DNA of 64,000 nucleotides from Coturnix japonica (taxonomy: Eukaryota; Chordata; Aves; Galliformes; Phasianidae). Location: positions 71,083,378 to 71,147,377 of the forward strand of contig NC_029518.1 in assembly GCF_001577835.2 (NCBI RefSeq). The letters are read 5' to 3'. Below are positions 1 through 14,964 of this stretch, one piece after another. Position 1 is the stretch's first letter; each line of letters begins with the position of its first letter. The notes below the pieces were generated by a model. That model worked only from the letters and a program-made list of their open reading frames with translations. It searched no databases and had not been told where the DNA came from. Position numbers and translations under genes: made by a program.

Positions 1-223
1 TTAAATAAAGCACCATTCCTTAGCTATGCTTTTTAATAAAAGGTTATATCCAAGGACAAGTTTCTAATGCTTCTCCTCATTACAGAAAATTTTACTAATG
101 GAAAAATCCATCAGTGTCTCCAGTTATTCATGCTCAACTACACAGATATCTGAAATCTCTCTAGTGAGAAAGCACATACCATAGAATAAACCACATTAGA
201 ATAAACTGATAAAAATAGTGTTA

Positions 224-516
224 TAGAATCACAGAATTATCAAGGTTGGAAAAGAACTAGAAGATCATCCAGACCAACCATTACCAATAATTCCCAGTTC
301 AATCATATTCATCAACACAACATCCAAATGTTTCTTGAACACTCCCATGGTCGGTGACTCCACCACCTCCCTGGGCAGTGCATTCCGATGCCTGACTACC
401 CTTTCCAAGAAGTAATACTTCCTAATGTCCAGCCTGAATCTGCCCTGGCGCAGCTTGGAACCATTGCCTCTAGTTCTATCACTGTCTACATGAGAGAACT
501 GTTGCATTGACCAGTG
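224..516 (-). mobile_element. CR1 LINE, 3' end, antisense
   Basis: Antisense CR1 3' end. It opens with the reverse-complement terminal repeat (ATAGAATCACAGAATTAT) and continues through the conserved block for the ORF2 C-terminus (the minus frame reads [19 protein letters not shown]). It is 5' truncated near 516. The untranslated tail and the C-terminal reading frame are well preserved, so it is a moderately young copy. Confidence 0.9.
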
Positions 517-524
517 TTGCAAAA

Positions 525-606
525 TCACAGAATCACAGTATTGTAGGGGTTGGAAGGGACCTCTAGAGATCATCGAGTCCAACCCTCTGCCAAAGCAGGT
601 TCCCTA
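525..606 (-). mobile_element. CR1 LINE, short 3' end, antisense
   Basis: A second CR1 tail directly beside the previous one, starting with the reverse-complement terminal repeat (AATCACAGAATCACAGTA) followed by the GGTTGGAAGGGACCTCTAGAG block. The two tails are separate insertions, because each has its own terminal repeat. Confidence 0.85.
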
Positions 607-1377
607 CACCAAAACCATCTCCCGAGTAGCTTTGGTAGTGAGTAATAATGGCAGATTAATACAATTCCACCTATACCAGACAGACAGCATTCTTACCAGT
701 TTAGTTTGCAGAGCATGTGATGAGTGTTTCTAGTGGTCAGTACAGTATGCCAGCATTTGTGCACAAAAAAAGCACTGCCAAAATAAATATACCCTCTCCT
801 ATGAACATAACCGTGCACTAAAATGTACAGCCACAGCCCAACTGGAAGATGTATGCTTATTTATTTGTGCAAGATGCTGCTTAAATACCTGCTGTCACAG
901 GCGTCACCAACAGGTCGCGAAAATATGACATTCAGTAAGTCAGAGATGCAGCTCTCTTCACCCATTTCTCATTTACAGGCTACTTAGATTCCAGAAGTGC
1001 CTATTCTCATTTCAGTTAGAAGAAAACCAGGAATTATGCTGCTGACATTTTGCCTTTTTCTAAGCTGGCACTCACCCTTATTCATCCATGTTATATTAAA
1101 GGTGACTGTACTTTTTGGATAACCACAGTGTTCAGACATCACGCTATCATTAAATGTGCAGAGGGATATTACTGCATTTCATCCTGCTTTATGGAAATGT
1201 ATCCATATTTAAAGGAAAGGCACATTTGACAGCTAGTCCATGTAAATATTTAGATACATAGGCATTTAGAATAGATACAGATGGAGGCCTGGCAACAAAA
1301 TTACAAATTACAGAGTCACCTGCAAACATTTAGGACACTACAGCTTAACAGTCTTCCAACCGTTCCCACTCCTGTAT
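607..1377. other. Intergenic, no feature seen
   Basis: AT-rich unique-looking sequence. No gene, RNA or recognisable repeat was found. Confidence 0.6.
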
Positions 1378-1495
1378 CATAGTATCACAGTCTCGGGCGG
1401 GTTGGAAGGGACCTTAGAGATCATTGAGTCCAACCCTCGGGATTCGAGCCTCCTGTGTAGCAGAGCGGCACTTCTACCACTTGTGCCACAGGGGA
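1378..1495 (-). mobile_element. tRNA-headed SINE with CR1 tail (candidate)
   Basis: Read on the minus strand, a tRNA-like head comes first, with an A-box-like TGGCACAAGTGG and a B-box-like GGCTCGAATCC about 35 bases later. It passes directly into a CR1 3' tail (GGTTGGACTCAATGATCTCT, then the terminal CTGTGATACTATGA). This is the layout of CR1-mobilised avian SINEs such as the zebra finch TguSINE1 type (tRNA head, CR1 tail). The tail alone is ordinary CR1. The joined head is what makes this a SINE candidate. The head is degenerate and the parent tRNA is not certain. Confidence 0.5.
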
Positions 1496-1944
1496 TTCGA
1501 TTCTGTAGGCAGAACTAACACACTGTGCAGTTATCTGAGACCTACAGCATTACTGCATATGGGCAGAAGGTATAGGAATGCTAATTGCTCAGCAATGAGA
1601 ATGCAAGGACTCCCCCAAAGCAAGCTCACCAGAAGCACTGCTCATCTCCAGCAGGTTTTAGGATATTTAAAGAGCCAAACTGCTTAGGCCTCTGGTTATT
1701 GTAACAGGCATGCAAATGTTATATGTAAAAACATTCAGCACAGAAGCCGTCGTATATTTATCAAGTGGGCATCACAAGATACAACGCATCACCAGATAAA
1801 ATTTAACCACCACAAAACCAAAGGCCACTCCAGCATCAACAGATGGGAGTTTAACCCCGTGCTGACACACGGCATTACCCACACATCCTTCCCAACATCA
1901 TCATCACACACTGCGGCCAGCGGAACCAAACAGCGGCCAACAGC
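1496..1944. other. Intergenic, upstream of CpG island
   Basis: Unique sequence leading into the CpG island. No gene or repeat was recognised. Confidence 0.5.
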
Positions 1945-1977
1945 TCAAGGTCAAAGCGGGACACCCCCCCGGGTAGG

Positions 1978-8675
<6,698 letters not shown>

Positions 8676-8858
8676 GAAAATAACGTATCGTGGGGACCAG
8701 CAAGAAAGGTTTGTTGTTTGAAACTGAAGTGGCAGCCAAAAAGGATACACTGCTTAAGAATGAGGAGTTCCCGTGCTTTGTAACACTTTGAACATCTGCG
8801 TAATAGTTGGCAACTCTTTTGTTTATCATTGCTGTGAGAGGGAAGTTGCATATATTTT

Positions 8859-8864
8859 AATAAA
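8859..8864 (+). terminator. Poly(A) signal of unrecognised gene
   Basis: AATAAA in TTTTAATAAACTGG, 184 bases past the TAA codon. It gives a short 3' UTR of about 0.2 kb if used. Confidence 0.5.
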
Positions 8865-8875
8865 CTGGAATCCTC

Positions 8876-9939
8876 TTGAGCCAGGTATCTGTTTTGTATG
8901 TATGAAAGCAAAAATTGGAACTTGCATTAGCAATAATCAACTCAGTTTTATTAAACATATCATGTGTTGTACTGTGTCATTGCTTAATGGATCTATCCTT
9001 TTCTTCAGTGTTAAGCTAGGACTCCTTTCCTCTCTTAATAGCTCCTCAGAGCAGACATAAGCAAGGAGTTGCAGCAAACTTCCAGGTTTTTTTGATGACA
9101 CAGCAAAATAATGTGGTAGTGAGGATAATCTGTTGATACATGCTGCATTTTGGAGTTCTGTTGCTATTACAGTAACAAACTTGGCCTTCTTTTCTTCTTT
9201 TTTTTCTTTCCAAAATAGAAATGAGACTATACTTAATTAGGAGACATGCAAAAACTGTGTTTGAATGTATGCACGCTTTTCACTTCTATCTTCTGTTATT
9301 GCACATTACATTCTTAAACAAATGCAGTTTTAGGACAATTTGAAGATGACTGGCACAGTATTGGTGAAAACTGTGATTCTTACAGACTGTAACAAGTTAT
9401 TAGATGCTGCAGTGTTTTTACAAAGTACATCAGGCACCTCTGAGTAGCTACTGTTATTTGACATTTATGTGAATGCAGCATGGAAGTTTTTTAATCATGA
9501 TTACCATAACACAGTTTCTGTGAAGGGAGAAAAGTTGATTGTAATTTCTATTCCCTGTGCTGACAGTAGTTTTCATCTGCAAATGCCAGCAGCCTTCTCT
9601 CTCTCTTCTCACAGCCTTCATCGGGTAGTGGCACCAGTGCTGCATGGTGGTACAAAGTCTGCTCACTTCTCTGCAGCATGCTCTGGTGCTAGCTCTGACT
9701 CATGTCCAGACACAGGTTTGCCTTTCCACAGCCTGTACAAAACATAACATTAGCTTGCCACATTACTTGTTATTTTCCATAGTCTGACTCTACAGATACC
9801 TTGTAATATGAGCAGTTTATTCATGCATGATGAAGGAAAATAGTACTCATAAAAGCTTGAAACTTCCTCCTTTTTTTTTTTTTTTTTTTTTTTCCAATTA
9901 GGCAAATTTCAGGATTATTTTTTTTTTTTTTTTTTTTTT
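8876..9939. other. Intergenic, poly-T tracts before gap
   Basis: Unique AT-rich sequence downstream of the unrecognised gene. It ends in two long T runs (about 9869-9893 and 9916-9939) that lead into the gap. No gene seen. Confidence 0.6.
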
Positions 9940-10039
9940 NNNNNNNNNNNNNNNNNNNNNNNNNNNNNNNNNNNNNNNNNNNNNNNNNNNNNNNNNNNNN
10001 NNNNNNNNNNNNNNNNNNNNNNNNNNNNNNNNNNNNNNN
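9940..10039. other. Assembly gap, 100 N
   Basis: Exactly 100 N, the usual placeholder for a gap of unknown size. It separates the unrecognised gene from the repeat block upstream of UBE3D. Confidence 1.
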
Positions 10040-10598
10040 ACTCTCCTAGGAAGAACTTCCCTAACATCCAACCTAAATCTTCCCTCTTTTAACTTAAAAC
10101 CATTTCCCCGTTGTCTGCTATTGTCAGCCTTTCCAAGAGTTTACTCCCCTCCTGGGAGTAAGTTCCCTTCAGGTATTGAAAGGCTGCAATGAGGTCAACC
10201 CGAATCTCCATGAGGGCTCCACACCTGGACACAGTACTCCAGATGGGGCCTCACAAGAGCCGAGTAGAGAGGGACAATCACCTCCCTATCCCTGCCGACC
10301 ACCCGTCTCCTGATGGAGCCCAGGATCCCATTTGCATTCCGGGCTGCCAGAGCGCACTGCTGGCTCACGTTGAGCCTTTCGTCCGTCAGGACCCCCAGGT
10401 CTTTCTCCGCCGAGCTGCTCTCAAGGACCACTCTCCGCCTGTACAGGTGCCTGGGCTTCTTCCGGCCCAAGTGCAAAACCTTGCACTTTGCCGTGTTGAA
10501 CCTCATTAGTTTCACCTCCAGCCTGTCGAGGTCCCTCTGAATGACATCCCTTCTTTCCGCCGTATCGACCGCAGCACTCAGCTTGGTGCCATCAGCGC
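10040..10598 (-). mobile_element. CR1 LINE, antisense, cut by gap
   Basis: Antisense CR1 whose 3' end is lost in the gap. The minus frame (10515-10195) reads NTAKCKVLHLGRKKPRH and EKDLGVLTDERLNVSQQCAL, typical of the CR1 reverse transcriptase C-terminal half. A length of the element is missing around 10195-10215. The 5' truncation point is at about 10598, next to the tRNA-like block. Confidence 0.9.
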
Positions 10599-10606
10599 AC
10601 TCGGGC

Positions 10607-10680
10607 AGCGCCGTGGCTGGGTTGGTTAAAGCGCCTGTCTAGCAAACGGGAGCTCGTGGGTTCGAATCTTTCGGATGAGC
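10607..10680 (+). tRNA. tRNA-Thr-like sequence, degenerate
   Basis: GTGGCTGGGTTGGTTAAAGC (A box region), CCTGTCTAGCAAACGGG (anticodon arm, loop CTAGCAA) and GTGGGTTCGAATC (B box) follow a vertebrate tRNA-Thr(AGT) gene. The T arm does not close (CGTGG against TTTCG) and the acceptor ends do not pair well. The anticodon place reads AGC where Thr has AGT. Probably a pseudogene or a promoter-like relic. Confidence 0.45.
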
Positions 10681-10785
10681 CAAGGAGAGGCGGGGAAGGC
10701 AGGGGGCGGGGCTAGCGGCGTGGGGGCGGAGCTAGGACGGAGCTCGCAGCCAAGGGGCGGAGCTATGCCTGACCCTTAAAGCGCC
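10681..10785. other. GC-rich spacer with GGGGCGGAGC repeats
   Basis: Between the two tRNA-like genes, a GC-box-like unit (GGGGCGGAGCTA and variants) recurs three times. It resembles a promoter-type flank, not CR1 sequence. The second copy of the block keeps it (about 13851-13952). Confidence 0.5.
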
Positions 10786-10858
10786 GGAGATGTAGCTCAG
10801 TGGTAAGTGCGCATGCTCGGTAAGTATGAGCACCCGGGTTCGATCCCCGGCATCTCCA
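10786..10858 (+). tRNA. tRNA-Ala-like gene, diverged
   Basis: The 7-bp acceptor stem (GGAGATG/CATCTCC) and the T arm (CCGGGTTCGATCCCCGG) are intact and match vertebrate tRNA-Ala, and a discriminator A follows. The D stem has a mismatch (GCTC against GTGC). The anticodon loop is TCGGTAA: position 33 is C, not the near-universal U, and an Ala anticodon is lacking (GGT in its place). A T5 run follows 17 bases downstream. Likely a pseudogene that keeps pol III signals. Confidence 0.55.
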
Positions 10859-10874
10859 TGGAAGGCGCGCATTG

Positions 10875-10879
10875 TTTTT
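10875..10879 (+). terminator. Pol III-type T5 terminator
   Basis: TTTTT lies 17 bases after the tRNA-Ala-like body and just before the U2-like start. Its distance is normal for a tRNA gene. T6 in the second copy (14042-14047). Confidence 0.5.
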
Positions 10880-10880
10880 A

Positions 10881-10917
10881 ATCGCTTCTCGGCCTTTTGG
10901 CTAACATCAAGTGTAGT
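10881..10917 (+). ncRNA. U2 snRNA 5' end fragment
   Basis: The 37 bases starting ATCGCTTCTCGGCCTTTTGG match the 5' end of vertebrate U2 snRNA with one change (AACATC for AAGATC). Similarity stops after GTGTAGT, so the branch-point-recognition stretch, Sm site and 3' stem-loops are missing. The fragment starts exactly at U2 nucleotide 1, which suggests it came from an RNA or a retro-copy. Not a working snRNA gene. Confidence 0.7.
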
Positions 10918-11040
10918 GTTAGTCACGGAAGAGCTGATGTAGTTTAACTTTCATGCAAGGATTGCATTTGATATAATTGGAAAAATTATTGAACTACTTC
11001 ATATTGAAAACTATTTTCAGTGTTAAAACTACTGAACTTT

Positions 11041-11170
11041 CTCACCAGGAGAGTGGTGAGGCCTGGAACAGGCTGCCCAGGGAGGTTGTGGTGCCCCGTC
11101 CTTGGAGGTGTTCAAGGCCAGGTTGGACGGGGCCCTGGGCAACCTGATCTAGTAAGGTGTATGTTTGGTG
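11041..11170 (+). mobile_element. CR1 LINE 3' part, sense
   Basis: Sense CR1 (CCTGGAACAGGCTGCCCAGG, GTCCTTGGAGGTGTTCAAGG, GGGCAACCTGATCTAGTAA) cut at GTATGTTTGG before the usual tail. A 14-bp doublet (GGTGTATGTTTGGT) marks the cut, beside the LTR-like sequence that follows. Confidence 0.85.
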
Positions 11171-12125
11171 GTGTATGTTTGGTACAAGATTTTTGTTAGC
11201 TATCCAACTAGATAAATCTAATAACTTGCTTCTAGCCTATTGTCTCGCTCCAATTTACAGGAGGGAGGCAAGGTTCTTTTATGTATATACCCGGCGTGAG
11301 ATTAAGAAGCAACGGTTCAAATGTTGGCCAACCAGTTTATTAAAGACCTAGGTGTTTTTTTAGGGAGACGGGGAAGGGAAGGTAGGCGATAGGGAAAGTA
11401 GGAAATGTAAGCAAGGAGTCTTTGCAGATAGCAAAAGAGATATAGTCACCACCGTGGGTCCAGCGAGGTATACAGTAGGTCCGTTAATCTCAGGAACTCA
11501 TCTGATCACCGCGGGGATGGAGACAGCCAGGGAGCTCCGCAGCAAGCCGGTCCCGGGGTTCTTCCGACAAAGTTTTCCCCCTAGGGAATTCTCCGTCAAA
11601 GGTGTCTTTGGGAGTTTGTCTCCAAAGTCCCCGGTTTAGCGAGGGCCTTTTATCCCCCATTTCGGTGGGAATTTTCCCTCTTCGAAGTTTGGGAATAGCA
11701 GCTCAGCATTTTTGGTGGAAATACCAAACTTCCAAACAAACAGGCAACCATTCTTCGAAAGATGATTTAAAACCAACTTTTGTGGCATTCCTGGCCCACA
11801 GATAAGCCAGCAAGGACGGGGGAGGAGGGTGTCTCTATTGCCGGACACAAGCGTTATCGCCTTCCGCAGTGGTCCGCTCCTTCGAGCAGCACCCCTGAGA
11901 AAAGACTGCTCTTCCTGTTTCTGTTTACCCTTGCAATTGTAATCAGAAACACTATGGCACATTGGCACCCACCATTCGCCCTCCAGGATCAGTCAGAGTC
12001 TTATCATCAGGAAGGCCTCATGAAGCAAGCTTTGAGACAACAAAAGAAAACCAGTTCTGTCTTTCACACCTATTCCCTAGTGTAGCCACCAAGTCCCTCC
12101 TTTACCTAGCCACTAATTTCCCCAA
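11171..12125 (-). mobile_element. LTR fossil (endogenous retrovirus type), antisense
   Basis: On the minus strand this reads like one long terminal repeat: a long upstream part, a TATA-like GGGATAAAAGGCC near 11655, then a poly(A) signal (TTTAATAAACTGG, near 11340) about 300 bases on, and a short end part. No internal gag, pol or env sequence adjoins it, so it looks like a solitary LTR. Ends are approximate and the family is unknown. Its left part is copied in the second block near 14340-14440. Confidence 0.45.
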
Positions 12126-12345
12126 AATATAATCGAGGATTCATTAAGGTTGGAAGAGAGCACCAAGATAATCTCTTTAGACCAACCATCAACACATCAC
12201 CACCATGTCTGCTAAACAACCATATTCCTCAGTGTCACATCTACCTTCTCTTGAACACCTCCAGGGATGCTGACTCCACCATTTCACTGAGCAGCCTGTT
12301 CCAATGGGCTACCACTGTGAGTGGTAGTGTTTCCTAATATCCAAC
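12126..12345 (-). mobile_element. CR1 LINE 3' end, antisense
   Basis: AAGGTTGGAAGAGAGCACCA, CTTGAACACCTCCAGGGATG and CACTGAGCAGCCTGTTCCAA follow the antisense CR1 tail. Diverged and 5' truncated, and adjacent to the next CR1. Confidence 0.8.
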
Positions 12346-12665
12346 CTGAACCTGCTTGCCTGGCAGGGCCACCAAACATACACATTTACTAAATCAGGTT
12401 TGCCCAGGCCCCGTCCAACCTGGTCTTGAACACCTCCAAGGACGGGGCATCCACAACCTCCTGGGCAGCCTGTTCTCAGGGCCTAACCACTCTACTAGTG
12501 AAGAACTTCCCCCTAACATCCAACCTAAATCTTCCCTCTTTTAACTTAAAACTATTTCCCCGTGTCCTGCTATTGTCAGCCCATTCAAAGAGTTTACTCC
12601 CCACAGCAAGGAAGACATTGAAGTGCTCAGGTCTGTCCAGAAGCTGGTAAAGGGTCTGGAGCACA
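12346..12665 (-). mobile_element. CR1 LINE 3' part, antisense
   Basis: Begins inside the tail (GCCTGGCAGGGCCACCAAAC), then AAGGACGGGGCATCCACAAC and the ORF2 end block. Same subfamily as the copy at 16504. Lacks the outermost 3' repeat. Confidence 0.85.
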
Positions 12666-12699
12666 AGTCTTGCAGGGATAGTTCCATTTGGAGAACAGG

Positions 12700-12960
12700 A
12701 AGCTCAGGAGACTTTATTGCTCTCTATAATTCCCTTAAATGAGGTTGTGGTGTGGTGGGAGTCAGCCTTCTCTCCCAGGTAACAGCAAATAGGACAAGAA
12801 GGAATGGCCTCACATTGTGCCAGGGCAAGTTCAAGTGGATATCAGGATAACTCTTAGAAAGAGTGGTGAGTGGTGAGGGATGCAGTGGAGTCACTGTCTC
12901 TGGTGATGGTTGAGAACCATGTGCATGTGGCACTGAGGGATACTGTTTGTGGACATTCAG
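12700..12960 (+). mobile_element. CR1 LINE fragment, sense
   Basis: Reads TTATTGCTCTCTATAATTCC, CTTCTCTCCCAGGTAACAGC, GGAATGGCCTCACATTGTGC and CATGTGGCACTGAGGGATAC, all in the order of sense CR1. The usual invariant ACAGGCTGCCCAGGGAG block is deleted. Different subfamily from its neighbours. Confidence 0.75.
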
Positions 12961-13009
12961 ATCTGCAGGTAGAGAGGACAGCATTCTCCTATTGCCTGAG
13001 TCACCATCC

Positions 13010-13215
13010 ATGGGGCAGGGCTGCCCCCCATCAGCTCAGCTGCCCAGGTTCCATCCAACCTGGCCCTCCAGCCCCCTCCAGAGATGGGCACCCGCAGCTC
13101 TCTGGGCAGCTGCGCCAACTCCTCACCGCCTCTGAGTAAAGAACTTTCCTCCTCACATCTAACTCAAGCCACCCTCTCTCTGTTTAAAGCATTCTCCCAT
13201 GTCTATCACTCTACT
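13010..13215 (-). mobile_element. CR1 LINE fragment, antisense
   Basis: AGCTGCCCAGGTTCCATCCA, CCTCCAGAGATGGGCACCCG and CTCTCTGGGCAGCTGCGCCA follow an antisense CR1 tail region of a GC-rich subfamily. Confidence 0.75.
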
Positions 13216-13403
13216 AAGCAGTTGCTCCCCGTATTAAGTGGACCTCTATACACTGCTGTCTTCTGGGGTAGGGAATTAATCTCAGGAGCATTTTGTAACA
13301 AAAATAAGGGCAGAGACACACTGCTCCAGTTGAAAACACAGGGTGTGTGGCTGTACTCAGTTCCCTGTATCCCAGGGAACCGGGGGCCTTCCACAGCTTC
13401 CCC
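13216..13403. other. Unassigned spacer
   Basis: Short stretch between CR1 pieces. No match recognised. Its right end is the sharp junction with the second copy of the composite block. Confidence 0.5.
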
Positions 13404-13953
13404 ACTCCAGATGGGGCCTCACAAGAGCCGAGTAGAGAGGGACAATCACCTCCCTATCCCTGCCGACCACCCGTCTCCTGATGGAGCCCAGGATCCCATT
13501 TGCATTCCGGGCTGGCCAGAGCGCAACTGCTGGCTCACTTGAGCCTTTCGTCCGTAGGACCCCCAGGTTTTCTCCGCGAGCTGCCTCTCAAGGCGCACTC
13601 TCCGCAGCCTGTACAGTGCCTGGGCTTCTTCCGGCCGAGTGCTGCAAAACCTTGCACTTTCCGTGTTGACCTCATTAGTTTCACCTCCAGCCTGTCGAGG
13701 TCCCTCTGAATGACATCCCTTCTTCCGCCGTATCGAACCGCAGCCTCAGTCTTGGTGCCTCAGCGCAACTCGGGCAGCGCCGTGCCTGGGTTGGTTAAGC
13801 GCCTGTCTATGCAAACGGGAGCTCGTGGTTCGAACATCTTTCGGATGAGCAAGGAGAGGCGGGAAGGCCAGGGGGCGCGGGCTAGCGGCGTGGGGCGGAG
13901 CTAGGAAGGAGCTCGCAGCAAGGGGCGGAGCTATGCCTGACCCTTAAAGCGCC

Positions 13954-14025
13954 GAGATGTAGCTCAGTGGTAATGCGCATGCTCGGTAAGTATGAGCAGC
14001 CCGGGTTCGATCCCCGGCATCTCCA
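13954..14025 (+). tRNA. tRNA-Ala-like gene, copy 2
   Basis: Same tRNA-Ala-like body as at 10786, one base shorter in the acceptor and D arms, one longer before the T arm. It shares the odd anticodon loop TCGGTAA, so that loop is not read noise. Confidence 0.4.
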
Positions 14026-14048
14026 TGGAAGGCGCGCATTGTTTTTTA

Positions 14049-14085
14049 ATCGCTTCTTCGCCTTTTGGCTAACATCAAGTGTAGT
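14049..14085 (+). ncRNA. U2 snRNA 5' fragment, copy 2
   Basis: Second copy of the U2-like 5' fragment, with small indels (CTTCTTCGCC for CTTCTCGGCC). Confidence 0.55.
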
Positions 14086-14445
14086 GTAGTCACGGAAGAG
14101 CGCATGTACTTTAACTTTTCATGCAAGGAATTGCATTTGATATACATTGGAAAAATATTGACTCACTTCACTATGAAAACTATTTTCCAGTGTTAAAACT
14201 ACTGAAGCTTTCTTCACCAGGAGAGTGGTGAGGCCCTGGCAACAGGCTGCCCAGGAGGTTGTGTGCCCGTCCTTGGGAGGTGTTCAAGGCAACAGGTTGG
14301 ACGGGGGCCCTGGCAACCTGATCCTAGTAAAGGGTGTATGTTGGTGGTGTATGATTTTGGTACAAGATTTTTGGTTAGCTATCCAACTAGAGATAATCTA
14401 ATAACTTGCCTTCTAGCCTATTTGTCTCGCTCGCAATTAACAGGA

Positions 14446-14645
14446 AGAGGTTAGGCCCTGGAACAGGCTGCCCAGGGAGGTTGTGGATGCCCCGTCCTTG
14501 GAGGTGTTCAAGGCCAGGTTGGTCGGGGCCCTGGGCAACCTGATCTAGTACATGTGTGTGTTTGGTTGCCCTGCCAGGCAGGGGGTTGGAACTACATGAT
14601 CCTTGAGGTCCCTTCCAACCCGGGTCATTCTGTGATTCTGTGGGA
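14446..14645 (+). mobile_element. CR1 LINE 3' end, sense
   Basis: Sense CR1 tail with complete 3' end: GGAACAGGCTGCCCAGGGAG, GTTGCCCTGCCAGGCAGGGG, CTTCCAACCCGGGTCATTCT and the final TGTGATTCTGTG. It ends about 45 bases before the UBE3D CpG island, so it sits in the proximal promoter. Confidence 0.95.
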
Positions 14646-14902
14646 CTAATACGTGAGATAGGAAGGGGTTGATGCAGAGAACTCTATTATCCCAGCGCCT
14701 GGTTATGGCTGCTGCCCTCGGAGCCGACCAGCCCTGCGCACCAGCGTGGTCAGAAGCCAGCAGCGCTGCCAGCCGGTCTCCAGGCCGGGTAACACCGTCT
14801 CCCAGCTGCAGGCGGCGCTGCGGTGGGAGGCAGCGGATGCAGCGCTCGGCCGGCGGAAGAGCAGCCGCTTCCTGCGCGGGCAGTTGGAGCTGCTGTGCCG
14901 GC

Positions 14903-14964
14903 ATGGCGTGCGGGTTCCTGCTGGAGATCCGGCGGGGGACGCAGAGCGCCTTGCTCGTTATCCG
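14903..14964 (+). CDS. UBE3D: UBE3D exon 1
   Basis: Start ATG in GGCATGG context (G at -3 and +4). Encodes [20 protein letters not shown] plus two bases, aligning with the human start around VFLEVRGQLQSALLIL. The frame is open further up with other ATGs, but similarity to the family begins here. Donor TCCG/gtagcg. Confidence 0.85.

Larger units (their letters stand above)
10230..11262 (+). repeat. Composite block, copy 1
   Basis: CR1 antisense, tRNA-Thr-like, GC-rich spacer, tRNA-Ala-like, U2-like, spacer, CR1 sense and LTR edge, in that order. The same series recurs at 13404-14443 with small indels. Here the block is continuous with natural CR1 on its left. Confidence 0.85.
13404..14443 (+). 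repeat. Composite block, copy 2 (indel-rich)
   Basis: About 1.04 kb copy of 10230-11262 with many one- and two-base gains and losses and few plain substitutions. Both ends are abrupt. The error style fits an uncorrected long read placed twice, though a real recent duplication is not excluded. Confidence 0.8.

Noticed and set aside
10881-10917. Functional U2 snRNA gene
   Set aside because: Only the first 37 nucleotides match. The branch-site pairing region, Sm site and 3' stem-loops are missing.
11780-12085. 101-codon plus-strand frame
   Set aside because: Lies inside the antisense LTR-like fossil and has no protein-like pattern.
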